64,000 bases of DNA from Vibrio metoecus (GTDB lineage Bacteria; Pseudomonadota; Gammaproteobacteria; Enterobacterales; Vibrionaceae). Position 1 is the first letter of the stretch; each line of letters opens with the position of its first letter. The DNA lies in contig NZ_CP035686.1 in the NCBI RefSeq assembly GCF_009665255.1, forward strand, positions 248,001 through 312,000, given 5' to 3'. Shown here in pieces: positions 46,409-54,843 of the stretch. A program made the translations under genes and the position numbers. Below the pieces are notes generated by a model, which was given only the letters and a program-made list of their open reading frames with translations, was not told the origin of the DNA and did not search any database.

Positions 46409-47149
46409 TTAGCAGCACACCGCCAAATCAAAGGCGATATCTTGAGTGCAGGCTTGCCCGTTGTGAAAGTCGATAAATTTGATGGCAAAACGGTTTTTAT
46501 GTCCAGAAATCATCGGGTACACGCCGTATTCGAGCGGAATCGCAAGGCGCAGGATGTTGGCATCTTCCGCATCGCTTTGGTAGAAACCGTTGCTCGCCAT
46601 GCGTGAGCGGTAGTGGCCGGTTTCACGGGTCAATTTAAGCCACAGTTTTAGCGCATTGGAAAGTGGCGTGAGAGTTTGCATCCATTGCTGGGCATCATGC
46701 ATTTTGCGTTCAAGCGGCAAATGCAGCCAGTAATGCAGCGCAGGCAGATCAAAACAGCAGGATCCGCCGGGTAGATTAAAACGTTGTCGAATCGCACTCA
46801 AAAAGCGATCCTCTTTGAGTGATTGACCAAAACGCTCGGCACTCATCAGATCGCGGTGAACTTCATCCACCTCGGCTAATAGAGATTTAAGCATCTCTTG
46901 GTCGACCCCTTCGACGTTAAGCCAACTGCGATAGGTTAAGCGTTGTTTTTCCATATCTTTCGCCAGTTCGCTTTTGAGTTGGATTTGCTCAAAGATGTCG
47001 AGCATATCGAACAACGAGCGAAAGAAAAGTTGATGTTGAATCCCATCACTGAAAGTGGAGGATCGCTCCATCTGGTTAAGCAGCGCTTCCACACGCAAGT
47101 AGATACGTGTCTTTTCATTGAGAGGGTGTTCAAACTGGTGCGTGGTCAT
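46409..47149 (-). CDS. zapD: cell division protein ZapD
   Basis: FtsZ-bundling protein that cross-links protofilaments at the Z-ring. It has 246 residues (E. coli 247), with N-terminal HPLNEKTRIYLRVEALLNQM and the later LPGGSCCFDLPALHYWL, both family hallmarks. It lies about 30 bases after coaE, and the order coaE-zapD-yacG is shared with E. coli. Confidence 0.94.
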   Translation of the reverse strand: MTTHQFEHPLNEKTRIYLRVEALLNQMERSSTFSDGIQHQLFFRSLFDMLDIFEQIQLKSELAKDMEKQRLTYRSWLNVEGVDQEMLKSLLAEVDEVHRDLMSAERFGQSLKEDRFLSAIRQRFNLPGGSCCFDLPALHYWLHLPLERKMHDAQQWMQTLTPLSNALKLWLKLTRETGHYRSRMASNGFYQSDAEDANILRLAIPLEYGVYPMISGHKNRFAIKFIDFHNGQACTQDIAFDLAVCC

Positions 47150-47180
47150 TGAGCTAGCCTTGGATTCTTTGCACTTATTC

Positions 47181-47789
47181 TCACAAATTTTGCCCGCTCA
47201 TGGCTAGATACTTTTGGTGCAATAGTGTGATTTGAGGCAAAAGTTTCTGGTTTTCTGCGTCATTTTTGAGCACATCATCAGCAATCGCCAAACGTTGTGC
47301 GCGTGAGGCTTGCGCAGCAAGGATGGCTAGCGCTTGTTCGCGTGAAACATTATCGCGCGCCATGGTGCGCTCAATTTGTACTTGTTCATCGACATCGACC
47401 ACTAACACGCGATCGGCCATACCCTGCAGTTGGTTTTCCACTAACAGTGGCACAATCAGCAGGCTGTAAGGTGATATGGTTTGGGTTAGCGCATGTTGCA
47501 TTCGTTGGCGGATCATCGGATGCAGTAGCTGGTTGATCCATGCTTTCTCATCAGGTTTGGCAAAGATGCGTTCACGCAGCACGGCGCGATTGAGTGAGCC
47601 ATCAGGGTGCAAGATGGTTTGCCCAAAATGGGCAGCAATCGCTTTTAATCCTTCGGTTTCCGGTTCAACCACTTCACGCGCGATCACATCGGCATCGACC
47701 AGATCAATGCCAAACTGAGCATGAAACAGATTAGCGACCGTGGTTTTGCCACTGGCGATGCCACCGGTCAATGCCACAACAAAACTCAT
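47181..47789 (-). CDS. coaE: dephospho-CoA kinase
   Basis: Last step of coenzyme A synthesis: phosphorylates the ribose 3'-OH of dephospho-CoA. The P-loop is GGIASGKTTVANLF at the N-terminus, with DADVIAREVVEP and HPMIRQRM further on. The ATG at 47789 overlaps the pilD stop by four bases (ATGA), giving 202 residues starting MSFVVALTGG. The longer frame to 47822 would overlap pilD by more and lacks support. Coupling to pilD links a housekeeping gene to the pilus operon. Confidence 0.94.
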   Translation of the reverse strand: MSFVVALTGGIASGKTTVANLFHAQFGIDLVDADVIAREVVEPETEGLKAIAAHFGQTILHPDGSLNRAVLRERIFAKPDEKAWINQLLHPMIRQRMQHALTQTISPYSLLIVPLLVENQLQGMADRVLVVDVDEQVQIERTMARDNVSREQALAILAAQASRAQRLAIADDVLKNDAENQKLLPQITLLHQKYLAMSGQNL

Positions 47790-48661
47790 AGCGGTTGTCC
47801 TACCCAAACGGTGAAGTACCAATCAATTACCTTATCGCCCCACAGTAAGGCAAACCATCCGGCGATGGCGAGATAAGGGCCAAACGGAAAGGCCATATCG
47901 ATACCTTTTTTCTGCTGGCGCAGTTGGATTAAACCGAAAATAACCCCGACTACGGATGAGAGCAGCACGATGACTGGCAACTGCTGCCAACCCAGCCAAG
48001 CGCCGAGTGCGGCGAGCAATTTGAAATCGCCATAGCCCATGCCTTCTTTGCCAGTCAGCAGTTTAAATAGCCAATAAATCGACCACAGCGAGAGATAACC
48101 CACCATGGCTCCGATCACCGCATCACTCAGTGAAACGGGAGAAAAGCCAAGCAGTGCCAGCGCAATACCGCCCCACATTAAGGGTAATGTTAATTGGTCG
48201 GGCAGCAACAGGGTATCGAAGTCGATGAAGGTTGCCGCAATCAACACATAGCTGAAAAACAGCAGCGCCACGGCAAATACACCGAATGGAAAGTGAGTGG
48301 CAATCACCAAGCTCATGAGGGCAGTAAGTAGCTCAATGAAGGGGTAGCGAGCGCTGATCGGCGCTTTACAGTGTGAGCATTTGCCGCGCAGCGCCAGCCA
48401 ACTGACTACCGGAATATTATCAATCACTCGAATCGGTGTTTGGCAGTGTGGGCAAGTGGAACGCGGCAAACTGAGGGTCAGTTTACCCTCTGGTGGCGTG
48501 ATGCCATATTCAGGAAAACTTGCCGCACATTCGGCGCGCCATTCACGCTCCATGATTTTGGGTAAGCGATAGATCACCACATTGAGAAAGCTGCCGACAA
48601 TCAAGCCAAACAGCGTGGCGAGCACCGGAAACAGCCAAGGGTAGAAGTAAAACAGTTCCAT
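47786..48661 (-). CDS. pilD: prepilin peptidase / N-methyltransferase
   Basis: Inner-membrane aspartic protease that cleaves and N-methylates type IV prepilins and type II secretion pseudopilins; in V. cholerae it serves MSHA, the chitin-regulated pilus and Eps secretion. The cytoplasmic domain has two CxxC pairs (STCPHCQTP and KCSHCKAP), probably zinc-binding. The catalytic aspartates are in DFDTLLLPDQLTLP and GMGYGDFKLLAALG. About seven or eight membrane segments cover the rest of the 291 residues. It follows pilC and overlaps coaE. Confidence 0.95.
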   Translation of the reverse strand: MELFYFYPWLFPVLATLFGLIVGSFLNVVIYRLPKIMEREWRAECAASFPEYGITPPEGKLTLSLPRSTCPHCQTPIRVIDNIPVVSWLALRGKCSHCKAPISARYPFIELLTALMSLVIATHFPFGVFAVALLFFSYVLIAATFIDFDTLLLPDQLTLPLMWGGIALALLGFSPVSLSDAVIGAMVGYLSLWSIYWLFKLLTGKEGMGYGDFKLLAALGAWLGWQQLPVIVLLSSVVGVIFGLIQLRQQKKGIDMAFPFGPYLAIAGWFALLWGDKVIDWYFTVWVGQPL

Positions 48662-48718
48662 TCTCTTGCTCTAAGCGAAATGAGGGCGCGCTCAATGGGC
48701 ACGCCGTTTGTCGCCATA

Positions 48719-49960
48719 CTAACCCAATACACTCATTAAGTTAAAGATAGGTAAGTACATCGCTACTACCAAGCCACCCACGACTGTCCCAAGAAAGACG
48801 ATGATCAGTGGTTCAAGAATCTTGCCCAAGTTATCGACCGTGTTATCGACTTCAAATTCATAGATGGTCGCCACCTTGTTGAGCATGTCATCTAATTGCC
48901 CAGACTCTTCACCGATCATCACCATTTGCAGCACCATCTCAGGGAAAGCTTCGGTATTGCGCATGGCAATGTACATCGGCATACCGGCGGCAGTATCACG
49001 ATGTACTTCATTAATCGCAGTTTCAAAGTGCACATTGCCGGAAGTTTTGGCAGTGGTTTTTAAACTGGCGAGGATCGGAATCCCCGCTGCAAAGCTGGTG
49101 GCAAGCGTGCGGCTGAATTTGGCGATGGACGCTTTAGCGAGCACATTGCCAATAATCGGAAATTTCAGCCCCAAGCGACTGGTTTTTAATCGGATCTGTA
49201 ACGAGTTTTTGCGCAGGGTTTTTAGTCCAAACAGTGCTGCACCGAGAGCGATCAACACCCATAAACTATAAGCCTGCACCCAGTGTGAGAGTTTCAGCAC
49301 TTGCTGTGTAAACCAAGGCAGCTCGGCGCCAAAGCCTTTAAACATGCTTTCAAACTCTGGGATCACCATGGTCAACATCAAGTAGGAAACCCCAAGAGCC
49401 ACCAACACCACCATACTCGGGTAGATGAGAGCTTTGATCACTTTGGCGCGTAGCTGTTCGCTTTTCTCGCGATAGGTGGCCAAACGTTCAAACACTTCAG
49501 GTAGGTTACCGGACATCTCTCCAGTTTCCACTAAGTCGACATACAAGGTATCAAAATGGGCGCTGGCAGTGCGCATCGCCTTAGAAAGCGGCGTGCCTGC
49601 TTCAACGCCTTTGGTGATTTGTGCCAAGATCGATTTCATTTCAGCTTTGCGATGATTATCGCCCACCAGTTTGAGGGCTTGCACAATGGGTACGCCCGTG
49701 GTCAGCATGGTGGCTAATTGGCGGGTGAGAATTGTGATGTCTTTCGTTTTGACACGATGGGTAATGCGAGAGAGGAGAGAAACGCTGCCTTTCTTGAGTT
49801 TTTTGATTTGGATATGCTGCTCTTTGAGCTTATCGCGAACCTCCAATTCGTTTAAGGCAAGCATTTGGCCCGACACTTTTTTGCCGTTGCTGTTGATGCC
49901 TCTCCAGCGATAGTTTTTTAAGGCTACATGTTTGGTTGCTTTCATGTTTCGGCTCGCCAT
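48719..49960 (-). CDS. pilC: type IV pilus platform protein PilC
   Basis: Polytopic inner-membrane platform of the pilus machine, working with the PilB motor. Two GspF domains are present: the first around ILTRQLATMLTTGVPIVQAL, the second around SRTLATSFAAGIPILASL with EMVLQMVMIGEESGQLDDM. Three membrane segments lie at about 180-200, 230-250 and near the C-terminus (PLIIVFLGTVVGGLVVAMYL). Length 413 is normal. An internal ATG five codons downstream is an alternative start, and neither has a good SD. Confidence 0.94.
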   Translation of the reverse strand: MASRNMKATKHVALKNYRWRGINSNGKKVSGQMLALNELEVRDKLKEQHIQIKKLKKGSVSLLSRITHRVKTKDITILTRQLATMLTTGVPIVQALKLVGDNHRKAEMKSILAQITKGVEAGTPLSKAMRTASAHFDTLYVDLVETGEMSGNLPEVFERLATYREKSEQLRAKVIKALIYPSMVVLVALGVSYLMLTMVIPEFESMFKGFGAELPWFTQQVLKLSHWVQAYSLWVLIALGAALFGLKTLRKNSLQIRLKTSRLGLKFPIIGNVLAKASIAKFSRTLATSFAAGIPILASLKTTAKTSGNVHFETAINEVHRDTAAGMPMYIAMRNTEAFPEMVLQMVMIGEESGQLDDMLNKVATIYEFEVDNTVDNLGKILEPLIIVFLGTVVGGLVVAMYLPIFNLMSVLG

Positions 49961-49998
49961 GTCATGGGTAGAGTTACAAGGTATAAAAAATGAAACGG

Positions 49999-51687
49999 TT
50001 AAAAATAGAGCACACGTTGTAGCTCGGCAAAGCTGGTGATGCCCTCACGTAGTTTTTCTAAGCCGGATTCTTGCAAGCTTTGCATGCCATTGGTTTTAGC
50101 TAAACGTTCAATTTGGTGAATGGTGGCACGTTGCATAATGGCTTCTGCCAGCTCGGTATTAAACGCCATCACTTCATAGATCCCAACGCGCCCTGAATAG
50201 CCGCCCGTACACTCGTTACACCCCGCCGCATTGGCTTCATACAAGATTTCATTGGGCTGAAACGCAAATTGGCTTTGCAATAGGGCGGAAGGGCGCACCG
50301 AGATTTTGCAATGTTTACATAGGCGGCGCGCGAGGCGTTGGGCGATGATTAAACTGAGTGATGACGCGAGGTTAAACGGCTCCACCCCCATATTGGCCAA
50401 ACGAATCACGGTTTCAGCGGCCGAGTTGGTGTGGAGGGTGGAAAGCACCAAGTGGCCGGTTTGCGCGGCTTTTACCGCGATTTCGGCGGTTTCCAGATCG
50501 CGTATTTCGCCGACCATCACCACATCAGGGTCTTGGCGCAGAAACGAGCGTAGCGCTTCGGCAAAGCCAAAGCCGATTTTCGGCTGCACTTGCACTTGGT
50601 TAATCCCAGAGAGGTTAATTTCTACCGGATCTTCCGCAGTGGAGATATTGATCTGTGACGTGTTGAGAATGCGCAGCCCTGTATAGAGCGAAACGGTTTT
50701 ACCGCTGCCGGTGGGGCCGGTCATCAAGATCATTCCTTGCGGTCTTTTAAGAGCATTGAGGTAGAGCTGTTTTTGCTGCGGGTTATAACCGAGCTTATCA
50801 ATATCCAGATTGGCGGCGCTACTATCGAGCAGACGCAGAACGATTTTTTCACCCCATAAAGTGGGAAGCGTGGAAACGCGCATATCAATCGCGGTATCGC
50901 GGCTCAGGCGCAGTTTAATTCGCCCATCTTGCGGCAAGCGGCGCTCGGCAATATCTAATTTGGAGAGAATTTTAATCCGCGCGGCTAAACGGCGGCTTAA
51001 ATGGCTGGCGGGTTGCTGAGTTTCCACCAAGATCCCATCGCAGCGCAGGCGGATCCGATACTGGCTTTCATAAGGCTCAAAATGAATATCCGAGGCACCT
51101 TTACGCACCGCATCGAGCAGCACTTGGTTGATAAAGCGACTGACGGGGGACTCATCTTGGCTGAGATCTTCGATCGATTGCAGCTCGTCATCGCCGACTT
51201 TAACCAGGTTGGCGAGCTCATCTTGGCTGATCTCTTTGCCTTGATTGGCGGCGCCTTGAATCGAGCGGCCATACAAACGGCGAATCGCGGCTTGCAGCGC
51301 GCGGTGATCGGCCAGTGCCAGTTCAACTTGTAGCCCAGTGGCAAAGCGAAACTCTTCTTCGGCTTGCAGTAAGGTCGGGTCTGAGACGGCGAGCAGTAAT
51401 AAAGTGCCTTGCTTGGCAATCGGCAGTGCATCGTAGCGGGTAATCAGTTCACGCAGCCCGAGCTGTTGGCACAGGGGGGCGTAGTCGTAGCGGCTAAGAT
51501 CGGTTTCCGGCAAGCCGAAAATATGGCTCAGTTGTTCAGTCAGTTCTTGGGCGTGAAAAATCCCTAAACCAAGCAGCGCTTCGGGCACCGAAGTCCCCGA
51601 AGCGCTAACCTGTATAACCACCGCTTGTTCTTGCGTTGCGCTGATTAACTCAGCCTGACGCAAGATAGCAACAAGGTTGGTGAGCAT
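49999..51687 (-). CDS. pilB: type IV pilus extension ATPase PilB
   Basis: Hexameric cytoplasmic ATPase that powers pilus assembly (and DNA uptake). The N-terminal MshE-like domain is followed by the secretion ATPase core: Walker A GPTGSGKTVSLYTGL, an Asp box with DPVEI, Walker B-like DPDVVMVGEIRD and the His box TLHTNSAAETVIRL. A tetra-cysteine zinc motif (CKHC and CNEC) lies near residue 465-510. Length 562 is usual. It starts 8 bases after pilA ends, yet pilA is probably expressed more strongly. Confidence 0.95.
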   Translation of the reverse strand: MLTNLVAILRQAELISATQEQAVVIQVSASGTSVPEALLGLGIFHAQELTEQLSHIFGLPETDLSRYDYAPLCQQLGLRELITRYDALPIAKQGTLLLLAVSDPTLLQAEEEFRFATGLQVELALADHRALQAAIRRLYGRSIQGAANQGKEISQDELANLVKVGDDELQSIEDLSQDESPVSRFINQVLLDAVRKGASDIHFEPYESQYRIRLRCDGILVETQQPASHLSRRLAARIKILSKLDIAERRLPQDGRIKLRLSRDTAIDMRVSTLPTLWGEKIVLRLLDSSAANLDIDKLGYNPQQKQLYLNALKRPQGMILMTGPTGSGKTVSLYTGLRILNTSQINISTAEDPVEINLSGINQVQVQPKIGFGFAEALRSFLRQDPDVVMVGEIRDLETAEIAVKAAQTGHLVLSTLHTNSAAETVIRLANMGVEPFNLASSLSLIIAQRLARRLCKHCKISVRPSALLQSQFAFQPNEILYEANAAGCNECTGGYSGRVGIYEVMAFNTELAEAIMQRATIHQIERLAKTNGMQSLQESGLEKLREGITSFAELQRVLYF

Positions 51688-51694
51688 TTAGTGA

Positions 51695-52150
51695 TTATTT
51701 ACAGTTTTTAGGTAATAGTTCAGTATCTAACTTTTTGCTACCTTCAGTTGAACATTTCCATGCACCTGTAGACGCTGTTCGTGTCAAGGTTAAATTTGTT
51801 CCTGCTGTCAAACTGCTAGCACCACTAGCTACAGAAGTAAAAGTAAATGCGATTGTTCCACCATCATTTGTAGGTGACGCAGGGAATACAGCAACACCTA
51901 AAGGCATTGTAGGAACACCTAGCTTGGTTTCATCACCTGCTTTGGGGAAAATACCATTTTCAACAGTATATGCCTCTACGTTGGTCTTGCTGCCAGTCAG
52001 TGTTGCTAAAACAGAGGCGATTTCACTTTTAGCAACATATTTCTGGTATTGGGGCATTGCAATCGCTGCCAACACACCAATTACAGCCACCACAATCATT
52101 AATTCAATTAAGGTAAAACCTTTCTGTTGTTTGTTTTTATACGCTTTCAT
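51695..52150 (-). CDS. pilA: type IV major pilin PilA (chitin-regulated/DNA-uptake pilus)
   Basis: Structural subunit of the competence pilus. The prepilin leader MKAYKNKQQKG is cut before Phe12 (FTLIELMIVVAVIG, with Glu5 of the mature chain present). The globular part carries two cysteines near the end (WKCST and PKNC), forming the C-terminal disulfide loop. I chose the ATG at 52150 because a perfect GGAGG lies upstream; it gives 151 residues. The frame is open further upstream but without signals. The globular region is lower in GC than its neighbours and, from knowledge of V. cholerae, is the strain-variable part. Confidence 0.93.
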   Translation of the reverse strand: MKAYKNKQQKGFTLIELMIVVAVIGVLAAIAMPQYQKYVAKSEIASVLATLTGSKTNVEAYTVENGIFPKAGDETKLGVPTMPLGVAVFPASPTNDGGTIAFTFTSVASGASSLTAGTNLTLTRTASTGAWKCSTEGSKKLDTELLPKNCK

Positions 52151-52329
52151 GATTCCCTCCGTAGGTCTTTGCGTATTAAGCGCAATGAGCATAAGCAGTG
52201 TGCTGCAAAGGGGGAATGCCGTTGAAAGGAGGCTGCGAGGCAAATATGGATTTAACCAACTGATTTGCATAGTGAATACAAAATATTACGAGTCAGTTAA
52301 AAAAGGTGGGTTGATCATCTGAAAATAAA

Positions 52330-52362
52330 GAACAAAACAGGAAGCGTCTCGCTTCCTGTTAA
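52330..52362 (-). terminator. terminator downstream of nadC
   Basis: 11-bp stem AACAGGAAGCG/CGCTTCCTGTT with a 3-base loop; on the minus strand TTTTGTTC follows. It insulates pilA from nadC readthrough, so pilA should have its own promoter in 52151-52330. Confidence 0.8.
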
Positions 52363-52394
52363 CTATTTGAAATATTTGAAGTTAGCCTCAAGGG

Positions 52395-53285
52395 TTACGA
52401 CTTAAAACGCATCGACAAATCAAGGGCTTTGAGGTGTTTGGTCAGTGCGCCGACCGAGATGTAATCCACCCCCGTCTCTGCGCACTCTTTCAGGTTATCC
52501 AGCGTGATATTGCCGGAGTTCTCCAGCGCGGCGCGCCCGGCGTTAATCTTTACTGCCTCACGCATCATCTCAAGACTAAAGTTATCGAGCATAATGATGT
52601 CGGCACCGGCGCTGATCGCCTCTTCCAATTCGGCCAAGGTTTCGGTTTCCACTTCGACGGGTTTACCCGGATTGAGCTGCTTGGCGGTGGTAATGGCCTG
52701 ACGGATCCCACCACAAGCAATAATGTGGTTTTCTTTGATGAGGTAAGCATCAAACACGCCGATACGGTGATTATAACCGCCGCCACAAGCCACTGCGTAT
52801 TTCAGTGCGCTGCGCAGGCCGGGAATGGTTTTACGAGTATCGAGCAAACGGCACTGAGTGCCTTTGAGCTCTTGCACATAACGCGCTGTAGCCGTGGCGC
52901 AACCGGAAAGGGTTTGGATAAAGTTCATTGCGTTACGCTCACCGGTGAGCAGAATACGCGCAGGCCCGGTTAAGGTACACAAGGTTTGGTTGGGCGTGAG
53001 GGTATCACCATCTTGCACATGCCACTCAATGGTGACTTGGCCGCCGAGCTGTTTAAACACTTCATCCGCCCACAACTGGCCACAAAACACGCCCGCTTCA
53101 CGAGTGATGATGGTTGCTGTATTGATGCGATCGGCGGGGATGAGGCTAGCCGTGATGTCCGCGGCTGGATCGAGCGTTCCCCCTAAGTCTTCTTTTAATG
53201 TGTCGATCACGCTGCGAGTAATATCGGCAGGCAGTTGCTGTTTCAGGTACGCAAGGCGATCCTGACTGTTGTGAGTTTCTTTCAT
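52395..53285 (-). CDS. nadC: nicotinate-nucleotide pyrophosphorylase (carboxylating)
   Basis: Quinolinate phosphoribosyltransferase of NAD synthesis. Landmarks: EDLGGTLDPAADITASLIP near the N-terminus, GERNAMNFIQTLSGCAT, LDTRKTIPGLRSALKYAV with the substrate-binding Arg and Lys, and the late VEVETETLAELEEA with IMLDNFSLEMM. I placed the start at 53285 (MKETHNSQD), which gives 296 residues and matches E. coli NadC length. An ATG at 53312 would add nine. It is divergent from ampD, as in E. coli. Confidence 0.93.
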   Translation of the reverse strand: MKETHNSQDRLAYLKQQLPADITRSVIDTLKEDLGGTLDPAADITASLIPADRINTATIITREAGVFCGQLWADEVFKQLGGQVTIEWHVQDGDTLTPNQTLCTLTGPARILLTGERNAMNFIQTLSGCATATARYVQELKGTQCRLLDTRKTIPGLRSALKYAVACGGGYNHRIGVFDAYLIKENHIIACGGIRQAITTAKQLNPGKPVEVETETLAELEEAISAGADIIMLDNFSLEMMREAVKINAGRAALENSGNITLDNLKECAETGVDYISVGALTKHLKALDLSMRFKS

Positions 53286-53572
53286 CGCAAGTCGAATTTC
53301 CGTGTTAAACATAACCGCGCCATGATACTGACTGTTGCCTAAGAATTCAGCCTCTAATCTCGCATTTCGCTGTTAGCTAGGTAAAATCAGCGTCATTCAA
53401 GTATCCGTTTCTCATTGAAGTTGCCGCGGTGTTGGTTAGGTTTTTTCATGATCATCGCGTTGGTCGATGTTGGAGATAAACCCACTGTCAGCTACCTGCA
53501 ACTCTCCGTTGTTTGAGGATATATAGACGAATAAGGTGGCCATTTGATGAAAGCCCAAGGCAAGGAGAAGAA

Positions 53573-54124
53573 ATGATTGATAGCCAAGGTTGGTACAGCC
53601 ATGCCAGAAAAGTCCCTTCTCCGCATTGTGATGCACGCAGTGATCGGGAAGATGTTTCATTGTTGGTGGTGCACAACATCAGTTTGCCCCCCGGCCAGTT
53701 TGGTGGGCCGTATATTGAGCAGTTTTTCCTTGGCCAGTTGGACGCTCATCAGCATCCGTTTTTTAAGGTGATCGCCAAGATGCGCGTCTCGGCGCATTGT
53801 GTGATCCGCCGTGATGGTGAAGTGGTGCAATTTGTGCCGTTTCATCTGCGCGCGTGGCACGCAGGTGTTTCTTCGTTTGCGGGACGGGCAAAGTGTAACG
53901 ATTATTCGATTGGCATTGAGCTAGAGGGGAGCGATTTTGTGCCGTATACCGATGCGCAATATCAGGCGTTGACTGAGCTGACCCAAGCTTTGATGGTGCA
54001 TTACCCGCACATCACTTTACCGCGCATTACGGGGCATCAGTATATTGCGCCGCTGCGTAAAACCGACCCTGGTTTGGTGTTTGACTGGCGACGTTTTCGG
54101 GCGGCGTTGCAGCCAGAGGCTTAG
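53573..54124 (+). CDS. ampD: 1,6-anhydro-N-acetylmuramyl-L-alanine amidase AmpD
   Basis: Cytoplasmic zinc amidase of peptidoglycan recycling that removes peptides from anhydro-muropeptides and so keeps beta-lactamase induction low. Zinc ligands are His in LLVVHNISLPPG, His in ITGHQYIAPL and Asp in KTDPGLVFDW. FAGRAKCNDYSIGIELEG is a family hallmark. The ATG at 53573 follows AAGGAG 5 bases upstream and gives 183 residues (E. coli 183). The in-frame ORF start at 53513 is too early. Unlike E. coli, no ampE follows. Confidence 0.95.
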   Translation: MIDSQGWYSHARKVPSPHCDARSDREDVSLLVVHNISLPPGQFGGPYIEQFFLGQLDAHQHPFFKVIAKMRVSAHCVIRRDGEVVQFVPFHLRAWHAGVSSFAGRAKCNDYSIGIELEGSDFVPYTDAQYQALTELTQALMVHYPHITLPRITGHQYIAPLRKTDPGLVFDWRRFRAALQPEA

Positions 54125-54138
54125 AACCCGACTGAATT

Positions 54139-54159
54139 CCCTCCCTTGGTAAGGGAGGG
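54139..54159. terminator. hairpin between ampD and fldB
   Basis: CCCTCCCTT/AAGGGAGGG with a 3-base loop. Strong stem but no T-run on either strand; it lies between convergent genes. Confidence 0.4.
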
Positions 54160-54187
54160 GCAAAAGATGCGGCGATGACGAATGCTC

Positions 54188-54706
54188 TTAAATCGCGTCG
54201 TGATACTCGGTTAGCACTTGCTCAATCCAAGTGGCGATGCGTTCATCACTCAAGTCATATTGCGAATCTTCATCCAGCGCGAGGCCGACAAAATGGCTGC
54301 CATCTTCGGTCAGTGCTTTAGAAGCCTCAAACTCATAGCCTTGATTTGGCCAGTAGCCAATCATGTTAGCTCCGCTCTTCTTGATCTGGTCGTGCAGCAG
54401 CCCCATCGCATCCAGATACCATTCGCCATAACCTTCTTGATCGCCTAAGCCGAATAACGCGACGTACTTGTTTTTTAGCGACACGCCATCGATGTGATCC
54501 CATACTGCACTCCAGTCTTCTTGAATTTCACCGAAATCCCACGTTGAAATGCCCAGCAGTAAAAGGTCGTAATCACTCATTAAAGTGAGGGGGGATTCTT
54601 TTACGTTGTGGATGTCCACCAACTCTTCACCAAGAATGGCGCGAATTTTCTCCGCGGTCATTTCGGTATAGCAGGTGCTTGAGCCATAAAATAGACCAAT
54701 CTTCAT
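54188..54706 (-). CDS. fldB: flavodoxin 2
   Basis: FMN-binding electron carrier. The phosphate loop GSSTCYTEMTAEKI is at the N-terminus. The flavin-stacking loops are GISTWDFGEIQEDW and GLGDQEGYGEWYLDA, and the long-chain insertion is present (NQGYEFEASKAL). The 172 residues match FldB. It is divergent from xerD, and the order fldB-xerD-dsbC-recJ is conserved with E. coli. Confidence 0.93.
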   Translation of the reverse strand: MKIGLFYGSSTCYTEMTAEKIRAILGEELVDIHNVKESPLTLMSDYDLLLLGISTWDFGEIQEDWSAVWDHIDGVSLKNKYVALFGLGDQEGYGEWYLDAMGLLHDQIKKSGANMIGYWPNQGYEFEASKALTEDGSHFVGLALDEDSQYDLSDERIATWIEQVLTEYHDAI

Positions 54707-54756
54707 TAATTATTTGTATCTGTCTGCGAAGGAATAGCAAATTCTAACCATAAAAA

Positions 54757-54797
54757 TGGCCGGAATGCAGCCAATATCCTGCATCACTGGCTTTTTT
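54757..54797 (+). terminator. terminator-like hairpin in the fldB-xerD gap
   Basis: ATGCAG (54765-54770) pairs with CTGCAT (54779-54784), with an outer GCC/GGC pair after an internal loop, followed by TTTTTT. It faces the plus strand between two divergent genes, so no annotated plus-strand transcript needs it. Confidence 0.4.
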
Positions 54798-54843
54798 ATG
54801 CTATTAAACGCGCTGTAATGAGATAGCAAAAGCTGAGGATGCG

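Noticed and set aside
51735..52322. 195-codon ORF on the plus strand opposite pilA
   Set aside because: It is the complement of a clear type IV pilin gene with leader peptide and SD; the antisense product has no family features.
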